Program-made: the position numbers and the translations under genes | Shown here: positions 9,091-17,876 of the stretch, piece after piece | Position numbering within the stretch: position 1 is the stretch's first letter | Layout of the letters: every line of letters starts with the position of its first letter | Assembly: GCA_015059965.1 (NCBI GenBank) | Contig: SUZM01000007.1 | Location: forward strand, 32,553 to 96,552 | DNA length: 64,000 bases | Direction of reading: 5' to 3' | Source of the DNA: Rikenellaceae bacterium | GTDB lineage: Bacteria > Bacteroidota > Bacteroidia > Bacteroidales > Rikenellaceae | The notes under the pieces: model-generated | Told to the model about the DNA's origin: nothing | Database searches by the model: none | Seen by the model: only the letters and a program-made list of their open reading frames with translations

Positions 9091-10407
9091 ATGGAGCACC
9101 CGTTGGATAAACAAACCGTTGACAACATCTGTATTGCCAACGGCCTGCGCAACGCCAAGGAGCTGGGCGCAGCATCGATTCGCCAATTCGTAAGCGTAGT
9201 GAAGGATATCGAGGCCAAGATGGGCGTGGAGTATATCCGCATGGAGATCGGCGAGCCGGGTCTGCCGGCCGAGCAGATCGGCATCGAGGCCGAGCACGAG
9301 GCCCTGCTGGCCGGTGTCGGCTCGAAGTACCCCCTCATCACGGGTATCGAGCCCCTGACCAAGGAGGCATCGCGCTTTGTGAAGGCCTTCATCAACCTCG
9401 ACATTCCGCCCGTATGTTTCGTCCCCACGGTGGGCTCGATGCAGGGCGCCTTTGCCGCCTTTATGGCCCTGACGCAGATGCGCGAGGACCGCGACACGAT
9501 TCTCTTCATCGACCCGGGATTCCCCGTACAGAAGTCGCAGTGCAAGGTGCAGGGTGTACGCTACGAGTCGTTTGATATCATAGACTACCGCGGTAAGGCA
9601 CTCGAGCAGAAGCTCGAAGAAATTCTCTCGTCGGGCCGCATCAGCGGTATGATCTACTCGAACCCCAACAACCCGACCTGGATGTGTCTGACGGAGGAGG
9701 AGTTGGAGATCATCGGCCGCCTGGCCACGAAGTACGATGTGATCGTCGTCGAGGACCTGGCCTACCTCAACATGGACTTCCGCGAGGATCGCTCGAAGCC
9801 CTTTGAGCCCCCCTATCAGCCATCGGTGGCCCGCTACACGGAGAACTGCATGCACCTCTTGTCGGGTTCGAAGATGTTCTCCTATGCCGGACAGCGTATC
9901 GCCGTGGTGGCCCTGAATCCCGCCCTGGCCGAGCGTTGCTACGAGGGTTTCGCCAAGCGCTACGGCAACGACGGTCAGTTCCGCCGCAACTTTATATTCA
10001 ACATCCTCTATGTCCTTTCGTCGGGTGTGCCGCACTCGGCACAGTATGCACTGGCCGCCATGTTCCGTGCCGCCTCGGATGGACGTCTGGACTATGTGGG
10101 CCACACGCGCGAGTATGCCCGTCGTGCCGCCCGCGTGAAGGAGATCATGATCAAGAACGGTTTCCACATCGTTTATGACAAGGACTGCGACCAGGAGGTG
10201 AGCGATGGATTCTTCTTCACCTTCGGTTACAAGGACATGACCGGCGAGCAGCTGATCAACAAGCTGATCTACTATGGTATTTCAGCCATCACCCTCGCCC
10301 CCACGGGCAGTACCCGTCAGGGTCTGCGCGGATGCGTTTCGATGATCTCGGACTACCAGTACGACGAGCTGGACAAGCGCCTGCAGCTCTTCAGCCGCGA
10401 CTACTAA
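9091..10407 (+). CDS. Class I/II PLP aminotransferase linked to iorAB
   Basis: Fold type I aminotransferase of 438 residues. The pyridoxal-phosphate lysine is in SGSKMFSYAGQR near residue 262. Other conserved parts are the YSNPNNPTW stretch near 190 and VVEDLAYLNMDF near 225. Its place three bases after iorB suggests that it makes or uses the 2-oxoacid substrate of IorAB, for example by deaminating aromatic or branched-chain amino acids. The substrate is an inference from context. A hairpin follows at 10420. The N-terminal 25 residues before the conserved domain look unstructured. Confidence 0.85.
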   Translation: MEHPLDKQTVDNICIANGLRNAKELGAASIRQFVSVVKDIEAKMGVEYIRMEIGEPGLPAEQIGIEAEHEALLAGVGSKYPLITGIEPLTKEASRFVKAFINLDIPPVCFVPTVGSMQGAFAAFMALTQMREDRDTILFIDPGFPVQKSQCKVQGVRYESFDIIDYRGKALEQKLEEILSSGRISGMIYSNPNNPTWMCLTEEELEIIGRLATKYDVIVVEDLAYLNMDFREDRSKPFEPPYQPSVARYTENCMHLLSGSKMFSYAGQRIAVVALNPALAERCYEGFAKRYGNDGQFRRNFIFNILYVLSSGVPHSAQYALAAMFRAASDGRLDYVGHTREYARRAARVKEIMIKNGFHIVYDKDCDQEVSDGFFFTFGYKDMTGEQLINKLIYYGISAITLAPTGSTRQGLRGCVSMISDYQYDELDKRLQLFSRDY

Positions 10408-10419
10408 TGAATCGACAAG

Positions 10420-10460
10420 GTGGGCCGGAGGTGGAATACTATACCTCCGGCTCACTTTAT
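10420..10460 (+). terminator. Hairpin terminator after the aminotransferase
   Basis: GTGGGCCGGAGGT pairs with ACCTCCGGCTCAC with one mismatch and is followed by TTTAT. It may reduce rather than stop read-through into the CoA-transferase gene. Confidence 0.6.
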
Positions 10461-10579
10461 ATCCGGCCGGTTTCGGCTGCTTACGGTCTACCGTTGGTGC
10501 ATTATGGATCAATTTTTGGCACACCTTTGGAGCATCAACGGTAAATCGACAATAAGAACCACGACAAAAAAACAGAAAT

Positions 10580-11881
10580 ATGGCAGAAATCAAATATGTA
10601 TCGGCCGCCGAAGCGGTCAAACTCATCAAGTCGGGCGACTCGGTCTATATCCAGGGCTCGACCTCGATCCCCGAGGTACTGGTGCGCGCCATGACGGAGC
10701 GCGCCCCGGAGTTGCGCGGGGTGAAGGTCTACTCGGCCTTCGCCATCGGCCGGGAGGATGCTCCCTATGCCAAGCGCGAGCTGCTGGATTCGTTCGAGGC
10801 CAACTCCTTCTTCGTGGCCAACTGTGTGCGCAAGGCGATCAAGGAGGGAGTGGCTCAGGCCATCCCCGCCTTCCTGGGCGAGATCCCCTTCCTCTTCCGC
10901 AGCGGTCAGGTGCCCCTCGACGTTACGCTGCTGAACGTCTCGGAGCCCGACGAGGAGGGCTACGTATCCTACGGCATCTCGGCCGATTTGGCCTTCTCGG
11001 CCGCCGAGTGCTCGAAGACCATCATTGCCCAGGTCAACAAGTTCATGCCCCGCACCTTTGGTGATCCGGTGATCCACGTCTCGAAGATCGCCGCCCTGGT
11101 GCGCGGTGACGAGGAGCTCGTGGAGCTGCCGATCGCCGTTCCGAACGAGATGGAGCGCAAGATCGGTAACTTCATCGCCGCCGAGGTACCCGATGGGGCC
11201 ACCCTGCAAATCGGCGTGGGAGGTATTCCCAACGCCGTGCTCGATGCCCTGCAGGACCACAAGCACCTGGGTCTGCACACCGAGGCGATGACCGATGGCG
11301 TGGTGCCCCTGATCCAGAAAGGCATTATCGACAACTCACAGAAAAAACTCTACCCGGGACAGTCTGTGGCCTGCCTGGCCCTCGGTAGCCGTCGCCTGTA
11401 CGACTACCTGCACGACAACCGCGACGTAGTCTTCCGCGACGTAGCGTGGACCAACGACCCGGCCAATATTCGCCAGAACCAGAAGGTGATGGCCATCAAC
11501 TCGGCCCTCGAGATCGACCTCACAGGTCAGATCTGCGCCGACTCGATCGGCACCACGATCTTCTCGGGAGTGGGCGGCCAGCACGACTTTATGTATGGCG
11601 GAGCCCTGAGCGAGGGGGGCAAGTGCTTCATCGCCCTGCCGTCGATCACCACGAAGGGGATCTCGAAGATCGTCCCCACCCTGACCACGGGTGCCGGTGT
11701 CGTTACAACCCGCTTCCAGGCACAATATATCGCCACGGAGCACGGTATCGTCTACCTGCGCAATAAGAACCTCGCCGAGCGTGCCAAGGCCCTGATCTCG
11801 ATCGCCGATCCCTCGGCCCGCGAGATGCTGGAGCGTGCCGCCGTCGAGCGCTTCGGCATCGGCTTCCTGCGCCTGAAGTAG
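10580..11881 (+). CDS. Acetyl-CoA hydrolase/CoA-transferase family protein
   Basis: Class I CoA-transferase of the acetyl-CoA hydrolase / 4-hydroxybutyrate CoA-transferase family, 433 residues. It shows the glutamate motif HTEAMTDG (Glu near residue 235, the residue that carries the CoA thioester) and the glycine loop GVGGQHDFMYGGA near 332. Relatives move CoA between acetate, succinate, butyrate or similar acids. After iorAB and the aminotransferase, a fitting job is to free the organic acid from the acyl-CoA made by IorAB while saving the thioester energy. The donor and acceptor acids cannot be read from the sequence. About 170 bases separate it from the aminotransferase, so it may have its own promoter. 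Confidence 0.88.
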   Translation: MAEIKYVSAAEAVKLIKSGDSVYIQGSTSIPEVLVRAMTERAPELRGVKVYSAFAIGREDAPYAKRELLDSFEANSFFVANCVRKAIKEGVAQAIPAFLGEIPFLFRSGQVPLDVTLLNVSEPDEEGYVSYGISADLAFSAAECSKTIIAQVNKFMPRTFGDPVIHVSKIAALVRGDEELVELPIAVPNEMERKIGNFIAAEVPDGATLQIGVGGIPNAVLDALQDHKHLGLHTEAMTDGVVPLIQKGIIDNSQKKLYPGQSVACLALGSRRLYDYLHDNRDVVFRDVAWTNDPANIRQNQKVMAINSALEIDLTGQICADSIGTTIFSGVGGQHDFMYGGALSEGGKCFIALPSITTKGISKIVPTLTTGAGVVTTRFQAQYIATEHGIVYLRNKNLAERAKALISIADPSAREMLERAAVERFGIGFLRLK

Positions 11882-11905
11882 TACACCCTAAAGGAATTTA
11901 ATGAA

Positions 11906-11948
11906 TTTAAGGAGGATAAGGAGTTTAAAGGCTTCTGTCCTCCTTAAA
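11906..11948. terminator. Hairpin after the CoA-transferase gene
   Basis: TTTAAGGAGGA pairs with TCCTCCTTAAA across a 21-base loop. There is no clear T tract, so its role as terminator is tentative. Confidence 0.45.
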
Positions 11949-12039
11949 CTATTATCACCAATACCCCTTAGAATCTCGTCATAAAAAGCTCCTCAATGAG
12001 CAATAAAAAGAAAAATATCAAAAAAAATCGCCAGAAGTA

Positions 12040-12069
12040 TTGTCAATTCCGATTTTTTGCGTACATTTG
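12040..12069 (+). promoter_or_regulatory. Promoter of tRNA-Asp
   Basis: TTG at 12040-12042 and TACATTTG at 12062-12069 with 19 bases between, 18 bases before the mature tRNA. Confidence 0.65.
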
Positions 12070-12087
12070 CACTCGCAATCAGCAAAC

Positions 12088-12161
12088 GGTGCGTTAGTTC
12101 AGCTGGTTAGAATACGTGCCTGTCACGCACGGGGTCAGGGGTTCGAGTCCCCTACGCACCG
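12088..12161 (+). tRNA. tRNA-Asp (GTC)
   Basis: Full cloverleaf of 74 bases: acceptor GGTGCGT pairs with ACGCACC, the D arm carries AGTTCAGCTGGTTAGAAT, the anticodon loop CTGTCAC gives GTC, and the T arm has GGTTCGAGTCC. The CCA end is not encoded. A terminator follows directly. Confidence 0.97.
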
Positions 12162-12162
12162 C

Positions 12163-12197
12163 AAAAACGACTAAGTCTTCACTTAGTCGTTTTTTTT
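12163..12197 (+). terminator. Terminator of tRNA-Asp
   Basis: AAAACGACTAAGT pairs with ACTTAGTCGTTTT around a CTTC loop and runs into a T tract. Confidence 0.9.
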
Positions 12198-12212
12198 GTG
12201 CTTCGGGGACTC

Positions 12213-12412
12213 GTCAGCCGGTGGCGGCTCGGGAGACTTGTCTGCAAGCATCAGGGGTCATTCTGCCCTTGCCGTGCAAGAGAAAATGGCCGACCAAGCC
12301 TCCTCGCAAAGAGCTTTGCAGGAGGCTCAGTCGCCCCTTTTTCCCTTTGGGACACACAATAACCCCTGATCCTTTTCGGTCTCCGCTCGCCTGCTGCGGC
12401 CGTTCGAGTCCC
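12213..12412 (+). repeat. tRNA-flanking degenerate repeat, unit 1
   Basis: A block of about 200 bases that starts with GTCAGCCGGTGGCGGCTC and ends with GGCCGTTCGAGTCC. Its end matches the T-arm of the neighbouring tRNA-Asp (GTTCGAGTCC). Unit 2 at 12503 has the same start and end but a different middle. Open frames across it start inside the tRNA and look non-coding. Confidence 0.5.
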
Positions 12413-12502
12413 AAAAAAAGGAATATGGTTGTAAATGGTTGTGTGTGTTGTGGAATGGTGAGGCCGTTACGGCGCGATGCCGGTGGCATCTTTTTGCGCC
12501 GT

Positions 12503-12716
12503 GTCAGCCGGTGGCGGCTCGGGTAAGCATAGGATGTAGTAATGAAAAAGATGGCCTGCGATATTGCTGCGCAACATAAGAGTACGGGGTGCAAGCCGCC
12601 TTACAAATAAATTTGTCTGTCAACTTGCACTCCGCCCTCTTCTCCTTCGGAGCTTCCACAGCCCATCATTTCCCCTCACCCCTTTTGCCTCTCGCCTGCG
12701 GTGGCCGTTCGAGTCC
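12503..12716 (+). repeat. tRNA-flanking degenerate repeat, unit 2
   Basis: Second block with the same 5' border (GTCAGCCGGTGGCGGCTC) and the same 3' border (GGCCGTTCGAGTCC) as unit 1. Together they suggest a repeated insertion or duplication tied to the tRNA T-arm. Confidence 0.5.
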
Positions 12717-12738
12717 TATAAACTTAGAATATATAGTT

Positions 12739-12768
12739 GTTGAATCCCACTGCGCACCGCAAAAACGA
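12739..12768 (+). repeat. Remnant copy of the tRNA-Asp 3' end
   Basis: The stretch ending CGCACCGCAAAAACGA is identical over its last 16 bases to the end of tRNA-Asp plus its first downstream bases, and the preceding T-arm half matches with a few changes. This is what a decayed attachment-site duplication or a partial tRNA duplication would look like, about 610 bases from the intact gene. Confidence 0.6.
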
Positions 12769-12781
12769 GTAGAACAAGAGT

Positions 12782-12826
12782 TCATTACTCATTACTCATT
12801 GCTCATTGCTCATTACTCATTACTCA
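12782..12826. repeat. Heptamer tandem repeat
   Basis: Six heptamers of TCATTAC/TCATTGC in perfect 7-base register plus a trailing TCA, 16 bases from the end of aroB. Confidence 0.75.
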
Positions 12827-12841
12827 CGCGATGCCGATGGG

Positions 12842-13894
12842 TTAGCAGTAGCCGCACTCCTTGGGGAAGAGCTCCTCGAGCTCCTCGAAGGTCATGGGGT
12901 AGATCACACACTCACCGACGTGTTTAGGCAGGATGACCGAGATCTTTTCTCCGGCGCGTTTCTTATCCTTCTGGATAGCCCGCAGGAGCTTCGGTCTAAA
13001 GTATGAGGGGAGTCGGATCGGCAATTCGTGGCTGTCCAACTGGCGGGCGATCAGATCCATCTCCTCGCCGGAGATCAGCCCCAGCTTCTCGGAGATGCGA
13101 CAAGCGATCATGATTCCGATCGAGACGGCCTCGCCATGGTTATACTTGGGGGCCCATTTTTCGATGGCATGGGCAAAGGTATGGCCCAGGTTCAGGAGTT
13201 TGCGCTCGCCCTCCTCCTTCTCATCGCGGCGGACGATCTCCGCCTTGACCTCGACGGCAGCTCGGATCAGACGATCCAGATGGCGATAACCGGAGCGCAA
13301 CTTCGAATTGGAGAGCAGAAGGAGCTCCTCGAAGAGGGTTGGGTTGCCGATGATGGCCGCCTTGATCATCTCGGCCATCCCCGCACGAAATTCGCGCTCG
13401 GGAAGTGAATGCAGGAGCATCGAATCGCAGATCACAAAATCGGGTTGGCGAAAACACCCCACCATATTTTTATAGCCTCCGAGGTTGATCCCATTCTTGC
13501 CCCCGACCGAAGCATCGACCTGTGCCAGAAGCGTGGTGGGCACAAAGCCGAAACGCAAACCCCGCATATAGATCGAGGCGATGAAGCCGGCCAGGTCGCT
13601 GACCACACCACCACCGACGGCGAGCACCGTCCACGAACGATCGACCCCGAGGCGCATGAGGCGATGGCAAACCCTCGAGACCTCGGTCATTCGCTTTGCC
13701 GTCTCTCCCTGGCCGAGAATCACTCGTGGGAAGTCTCCCAGCACTTCGGGGTGTTCGCGCTCGACATTTACATCGGTGAGAACGACCACGCGGCCATGGC
13801 GCGGCAGCACACGCTGCAGGATCTGGAGGGCATCGCCCTGATAGAGGTTACACTTGCGCTTCAGACGGAGGAAGGGTTCGACAGATCGGATCAT
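12842..13894 (-). CDS. aroB: 3-dehydroquinate synthase
   Basis: Second enzyme of the shikimate pathway: converts DAHP to 3-dehydroquinate using NAD+ and a divalent metal. The 350-residue protein has the NAD-binding stretch GGGVVSDLAGF near residue 103, the substrate-site signature TTLLAQVDASVGGKNGIN near 127, and the metal-binding HTFAHAIEKW near 235 with NHGEAVSIG just after. Length and motifs fit a normal stand-alone AroB. It is transcribed away from typA. A CAAATTTA at 13933-13940 could be its -7 box in reverse. Confidence 0.94.
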   Translation of the reverse strand: MIRSVEPFLRLKRKCNLYQGDALQILQRVLPRHGRVVVLTDVNVEREHPEVLGDFPRVILGQGETAKRMTEVSRVCHRLMRLGVDRSWTVLAVGGGVVSDLAGFIASIYMRGLRFGFVPTTLLAQVDASVGGKNGINLGGYKNMVGCFRQPDFVICDSMLLHSLPEREFRAGMAEMIKAAIIGNPTLFEELLLLSNSKLRSGYRHLDRLIRAAVEVKAEIVRRDEKEEGERKLLNLGHTFAHAIEKWAPKYNHGEAVSIGIMIACRISEKLGLISGEEMDLIARQLDSHELPIRLPSYFRPKLLRAIQKDKKRAGEKISVILPKHVGECVIYPMTFEELEELFPKECGYC

Positions 13895-13962
13895 AATCGT
13901 GTATTTTAGCGGGGTAAATAGAGTTTATTATACAAATTTAGAAAAATTTTTGCAAAAAATAT

Positions 13963-13970
13963 TACCTTTG
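13963..13970 (+). promoter_or_regulatory. -7 box of typA
   Basis: TACCTTTG matches the consensus and lies 18 bases before the typA ATG. Confidence 0.6.
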
Positions 13971-13988
13971 CGCTCAAAATCTATCATT

Positions 13989-15794
13989 ATGCAAAAACTT
14001 CGCAATATTGCCATTATTGCACACGTCGACCACGGCAAGACTACGTTGGTCGATAAGATGATTCTCCAGAGCCATGTGCTGCGCGACAACTCGAAGCAGG
14101 CAGAGGGAGAGCTGATTCTGGACAACAACGACCTGGAGCGCGAACGCGGCATCACGATCCTCTCGAAGAACGTATCGGTTATCTATAAGGATTACAAGAT
14201 CAACATCATCGACACCCCGGGCCACGCCGACTTCGGAGGCGAGGTGGAGCGCGTACTGAACATGTGCGACGGTGTCTTGCTGCTGGTCGATGCCTTCGAG
14301 GGCACGATGCCCCAGACCCGTTTCGTCCTGCAGAAGGCCCTCGCCCTGGGCAAGAAGCCGATCGTAGTCGTAAACAAGGTCGATAAGCCCAACTGCCGCC
14401 CCGAGGTGGTCAATGAGCAGGTCTTCGACCTGATGTTCTCGCTCGATGCCACCGAGGAGCAGCTTGACTACAAGACCATCTACGGCTCGGCCAAGCAGGG
14501 ATGGATGTCCCACGTCTGGAACGAACCTACCGAGTCGCTGGCGCCGCTCCTGGATGCCATCATCGACGAGATTCCGGCCCCCGAGGCGGTGGAGGGTACA
14601 CCCCAGATGCTCGTCACGTCGCTCGAATATTCGGCCTACACGGGACGTATTGCCGTGGGCAAGCTCACACGCGGCACCCTGCGTGCCGGGCAGAACGTAA
14701 CCCTCGCCAAGCGCGACGGGGTAACGCTCCAGAAGACGAAGATCAAGGAGCTGATGGTCTTCGAGGGACTGGGCAAGAAGAAGGTCGAGGAGGTACACTG
14801 CGGAGAGATCTGCGCCCTGACGGGCATCGAGGGTTTTGAGATCGGTGACACGGTGTGCGACTTCGAGAACCCCGAACCCCTGCCTCCCATCGCTATCGAC
14901 GAGCCCACGATGTCGATGCTCTTCACGATCAACAACTCACCTTTCTTCGGCAAGGATGGCAAATACGTCACCTCGCGCCACATCAAGGAGCGCCTGGACA
15001 AGGAGCTGGAGAAGAACCTCGCCCTGAGGGTCGAGCCCGGACTGTCGGCCGACAGCTTTGTGGTCTATGGCCGCGGTGTGCTGCACCTCTCGGTGCTGAT
15101 CGAGACCATGCGCCGCGAGGGCTACGAGTTGCAGGTGGGACAGCCCAAGGTGATCATCAAGGAGATCGACGGCCAGAAGTGCGAGCCTGTGGAGGAGATG
15201 ACCGTAGATTGCCCCGAGGAGTACTCGGGCACGGTGATCGAGCTCACCACACGCCGCAAGGGTATGCTTACGAATATGGTATCGACGGCCGACCGGGTAC
15301 GTTTAGAGTTTGAGATCCCCTCACGCGGCATCATCGGCCTGCGCTCGAATATGCTCACCGCCACGGCCGGCGAGGCGATCATGACCCACCGCCTGAAGGG
15401 CTTCGAGCCCTGGATGGGCGAGATCGAGATGCGCACCAACGGTTCGATCATCGCCAGCGAGACGGGTACGGCCTATGCCTACTCGATCGATAAGCTGCAG
15501 GATCGCGGCCGCTTCTTCATCGCCCCGATGGACCCCGTCTACGAGGGACAGGTGATTGGCGAGCACACGCGCCAGAACGATATCACGGTGAACGTGAACA
15601 AGGCCAAGCAGCTGACGAACATGCGCGCCTCGGGTTCGGACGACAAAGCGGTCATCGTACCGCCCAAGATCTTCTCGCTCGAGGAGGCCCTGGAGTATAT
15701 CAAGGAGGACGAATATGTGGAGGTTACACCCCACTCGATGCGCCTGAGAAAGATCCTCCTGCACGAGGTAGATCGCAAACGCGCAGCCAAATAA
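13989..15794 (+). CDS. typA: Ribosome-associated GTPase BipA/TypA
   Basis: Translational GTPase of the EF-G-like family that acts on the 50S ribosome, important in cold or stress. The 601-residue protein has all G motifs: AHVDHGKTT at residues 10-18, the switch [23 protein letters not shown] and NKVDKPN, followed by the EF-G-like domains and the BipA-specific C-terminal region. The ATG at 13989 is chosen because upstream in-frame sequence overlaps the divergent aroB gene and the promoter. It is monocistronic, with hairpins after its stop. Confidence 0.95.
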   Translation: MQKLRNIAIIAHVDHGKTTLVDKMILQSHVLRDNSKQAEGELILDNNDLERERGITILSKNVSVIYKDYKINIIDTPGHADFGGEVERVLNMCDGVLLLVDAFEGTMPQTRFVLQKALALGKKPIVVVNKVDKPNCRPEVVNEQVFDLMFSLDATEEQLDYKTIYGSAKQGWMSHVWNEPTESLAPLLDAIIDEIPAPEAVEGTPQMLVTSLEYSAYTGRIAVGKLTRGTLRAGQNVTLAKRDGVTLQKTKIKELMVFEGLGKKKVEEVHCGEICALTGIEGFEIGDTVCDFENPEPLPPIAIDEPTMSMLFTINNSPFFGKDGKYVTSRHIKERLDKELEKNLALRVEPGLSADSFVVYGRGVLHLSVLIETMRREGYELQVGQPKVIIKEIDGQKCEPVEEMTVDCPEEYSGTVIELTTRRKGMLTNMVSTADRVRLEFEIPSRGIIGLRSNMLTATAGEAIMTHRLKGFEPWMGEIEMRTNGSIIASETGTAYAYSIDKLQDRGRFFIAPMDPVYEGQVIGEHTRQNDITVNVNKAKQLTNMRASGSDDKAVIVPPKIFSLEEALEYIKEDEYVEVTPHSMRLRKILLHEVDRKRAAK

Positions 15795-15830
15795 GAGGCC
15801 CGCAGATTAGCCGTCCAACCCCTAACCGAC

Positions 15831-15857
15831 AGGCCCCGAATGGAGATCCCATTCGGG
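15831..15857. terminator. Hairpin after typA
   Basis: GCCCCGAATG pairs with CATTCGGGGC. Its core ATGG...CCAT and flanks resemble the hairpins inside the two repeat arrays at 16163 and 36340. Confidence 0.7.
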
Positions 15858-15878
15858 GCTTGCTATGTAAAAGCTGCT

Positions 15879-16157
15879 AACGGTAATTTGAGGAAAGAGG
15901 GTGGCTGATTCGACAGCGTAGAGATCTTTCGTGTCAGAGTACTGCAGTAGCGGGCTATCGTGAGCCCCCCTACATCAGCGGTAATTTAAAGGAAGAGGGT
16001 CGCTGATTCGACAGCGTAGAGATCTTTCGTGTCAGAGTGCTGCAGTAGCGGGCTATCGTGAGCCCCCCCTACATCAGCGGTAATTTGAAGGAAGAAGGTG
16101 GCAGATTCAACGGCTTAGATCTTTCGTGTCAGAGTACTGCAGTAGTGGGCTATCGTG
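15879..16157 (+). repeat. Three tandem copies of a 98-99-base repeat
   Basis: Copies begin at 15879, 15977 and 16076, each starting CGGTAATTT. Inside each is GATCTTTCGTGTCAGAGT followed by CTGCAGTAG and GGGCTATCGTGA. The third copy passes directly into a hairpin. No open frame is preserved across the copies, so this is a non-coding array. It fills the space between the convergent typA and Omp28 genes. Confidence 0.85.
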
Positions 16158-16162
16158 AAGAA

Positions 16163-16201
16163 AACCCCGGATGGATAGTACTTGACGTACATTCCATTCG
16201 G
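16163..16201. terminator. Hairpin ending the first repeat array
   Basis: CCCCGGATGGATAGTAC pairs with GTACATTCCATTCGGGG around TTGAC. The same hairpin, almost base for base, occurs at 36340-36384 in the second array. Confidence 0.75.
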
Positions 16202-16210
16202 GGCTTGCAA

Positions 16211-16248
16211 GGGATAGGCCGCTAATGCGGTACTATCACACGAAAGAG
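16211..16248 (-). repeat. Inverted terminal copy of the array unit
   Basis: Read on the minus strand it gives TTTCGTGTGATAGTACCG then CATTAGCGG, matching the forward units (TTTCGTGTCAGAGTACTG then CAGTAGCGG). It lies 12 bases past the stop codon of the minus-strand Omp28 gene. Confidence 0.75.
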
Positions 16249-16260
16249 ATACTTCAAATT

Positions 16261-17853
16261 TTAGTTATACTCGAACTCTACTGCCTCATAAATCGAATTC
16301 GTAGCCACGGCATTGTTCACCACAAAGCCGCTGTTGTCCTCCTTGGCCGTTACGAAGAGTACCAGACGGCAATCCTCCTTCTTCCATTCGGGATCGAGCT
16401 CGAAGGTGAAGAGGTAGTCGGCCACATCACCGGCTTGGAGTTCGGCATACTTATCGAGGTCATAGCCCGTGAAGTCGGCACTCGAGCGGGCGCTGTTTAC
16501 GATGCGGATCACACCCTCGTGGTTGTTCAGGCCATACTCCTCATTGTCGAACGACGAAGAGTTGCTCTGCACATAGAAGAGGTTGTCCTCCACGAGCCAG
16601 GCTCCCACGCGGTAGTTACCCGTCTCGGCAGCCTTAACGGTCATACGAACAACAAGAGCATTGTCGTTCAGGGCCATATTGGCCGAGATACCGGCCTTGG
16701 CCGGGTTGGCAAGACGGCTATCGATGTAGCGCATGATTTGGGTCTTGTTGTTCTCCTTACCCATGTTCGCGAACGAATAGCGGAGGTCGAGGCACGCCGT
16801 AGGATAACCCTGACCGGCATAGACACCCAGGTTCTTGTCGGGGTTGAAGGGGTGATCCTTATAGGTGTGCGAAGCCGCAAAAGCGAACTTATCCTCATAA
16901 CCGCTTCCCTCGGCCATCAGCTCGCGAATAGCGACCGACATATAAGGGCAGTTGGGGCAAGAGGTACCGGTGAGCTGCAGCAGCAGGACACGACGCTTGA
17001 AGTCGGTGTTATCGGGCTGAGCATCATTGGGACGCAGGGGCACGGGGACACCTACCGAGGTGATCGTAACCGGACTCTCATAGGTCATCAGCGCCTTCCA
17101 CATCACGAAGAAGGAGTAGGAACCGGCCTCCTGAGTGCTGAAGTAGGGAATCTTATAGCTCTTGCCGTTCTGCTTGATCTCATCGTAAGACATCTCGACA
17201 GGCTGCTGGGTGTTGTAGTCGCAGATCTTATACTCCACCGTCAGGGTCTCGCCCGACTTGAAGGTCTGGGGCTGCGTGGGATCACAAACCACCTCGCCAT
17301 TGTAGCGCACCACGAAGTAAACGCGGTCCTCGCTACCGGCCTGGCAAACCAGGGTCGAGGCCGAGAGCGTAAGGTCGTTCTCGGCGGGGTTGCGGTCCTC
17401 CTCATCCTCGAGATTGACCATCATCACAGCGGTAACGACAAAGGAGTTCGAGATATAGGCCTCGGGATCGGTGGTCTCACCCTCGCCTTCACCCTCCTCG
17501 GTCTGCTCGGCAGCCGGAGCAGCCGCATCGGGGGCATAGCGGGCATAGATCTCGTGACGGCCGGCCGACGTGGTGGCAAACAGGAAGCCATCCATATCGG
17601 TAACGGGGTCGTTGGTACCGGCATAGTGGAAGGTTACCTGATCGGCCGTGAGGGCGATACCGTTGTAGGTCGCCTTAAAGGTCGCAACATCTTCGCCCGT
17701 GGCATAGATCACCGACTTGTCGGCCACAATCTTCAGGCCCGTCTCCACAGGGCCATTACTGGTCTCGTAGGGCTCATACCCCTTACCGGTCAGACAGGAT
17801 ACGGCCGTAAGGGCAACCAGAGCCAACGTAAAGATATATTTCAGCTGTTTCAT
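16261..17853 (-). CDS. Omp28-related outer-membrane lipoprotein
   Basis: Probable outer-membrane lipoprotein of 530 residues. The signal peptide ends in LTAVSC with the lipidated cysteine at residue 20. The central part matches the Omp28 family, with a thioredoxin-like element LTGTSCPNCPYMSVAI carrying a CPNC motif near residue 297. The N-terminal 250 residues look like Ig-like beta domains. I start at 17853 because this gives a clean lipoprotein signal; an ATG at 17875-17877 overlaps the stop codon of the upstream gene (TAATG) and would add eight residues. It is the last gene of a four-gene minus-strand operon. The CPNC motif and the TlpA-like neighbour hint at a thiol-linked role, which is inference. 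Confidence 0.8.
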   Translation of the reverse strand: MKQLKYIFTLALVALTAVSCLTGKGYEPYETSNGPVETGLKIVADKSVIYATGEDVATFKATYNGIALTADQVTFHYAGTNDPVTDMDGFLFATTSAGRHEIYARYAPDAAAPAAEQTEEGEGEGETTDPEAYISNSFVVTAVMMVNLEDEEDRNPAENDLTLSASTLVCQAGSEDRVYFVVRYNGEVVCDPTQPQTFKSGETLTVEYKICDYNTQQPVEMSYDEIKQNGKSYKIPYFSTQEAGSYSFFVMWKALMTYESPVTITSVGVPVPLRPNDAQPDNTDFKRRVLLLQLTGTSCPNCPYMSVAIRELMAEGSGYEDKFAFAASHTYKDHPFNPDKNLGVYAGQGYPTACLDLRYSFANMGKENNKTQIMRYIDSRLANPAKAGISANMALNDNALVVRMTVKAAETGNYRVGAWLVEDNLFYVQSNSSSFDNEEYGLNNHEGVIRIVNSARSSADFTGYDLDKYAELQAGDVADYLFTFELDPEWKKEDCRLVLFVTAKEDNSGFVVNNAVATNSIYEAVEFEYN

Positions 17854-17876
17854 CTTCTCTAAAAAATTTTTAAGCA

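Noticed and set aside
8347..10167. 606-codon minus-strand frame over iorA-iorB-aminotransferase
   Set aside because: Overlaps several clear genes on the plus strand and encodes a His- and Leu-rich product typical of shadow frames.
12116..12526. Open frame of 136 codons starting inside tRNA-Asp
   Set aside because: It begins in the tRNA anticodon arm, crosses the terminator and repeat borders, and is rich in Arg, Ser and Pro as expected for non-coding GC-rich sequence.
15890..15925. tmRNA 5' end, suggested by GGCTGATTCGACAGCG
   Set aside because: The match is partial, the segment is repeated three times, and no tRNA-like 3' half or tag frame is present.
16225..17862. 545-codon plus-strand frame over the Omp28 gene
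   Set aside because: Antisense shadow of a gene with a good lipoprotein signal and operon context.
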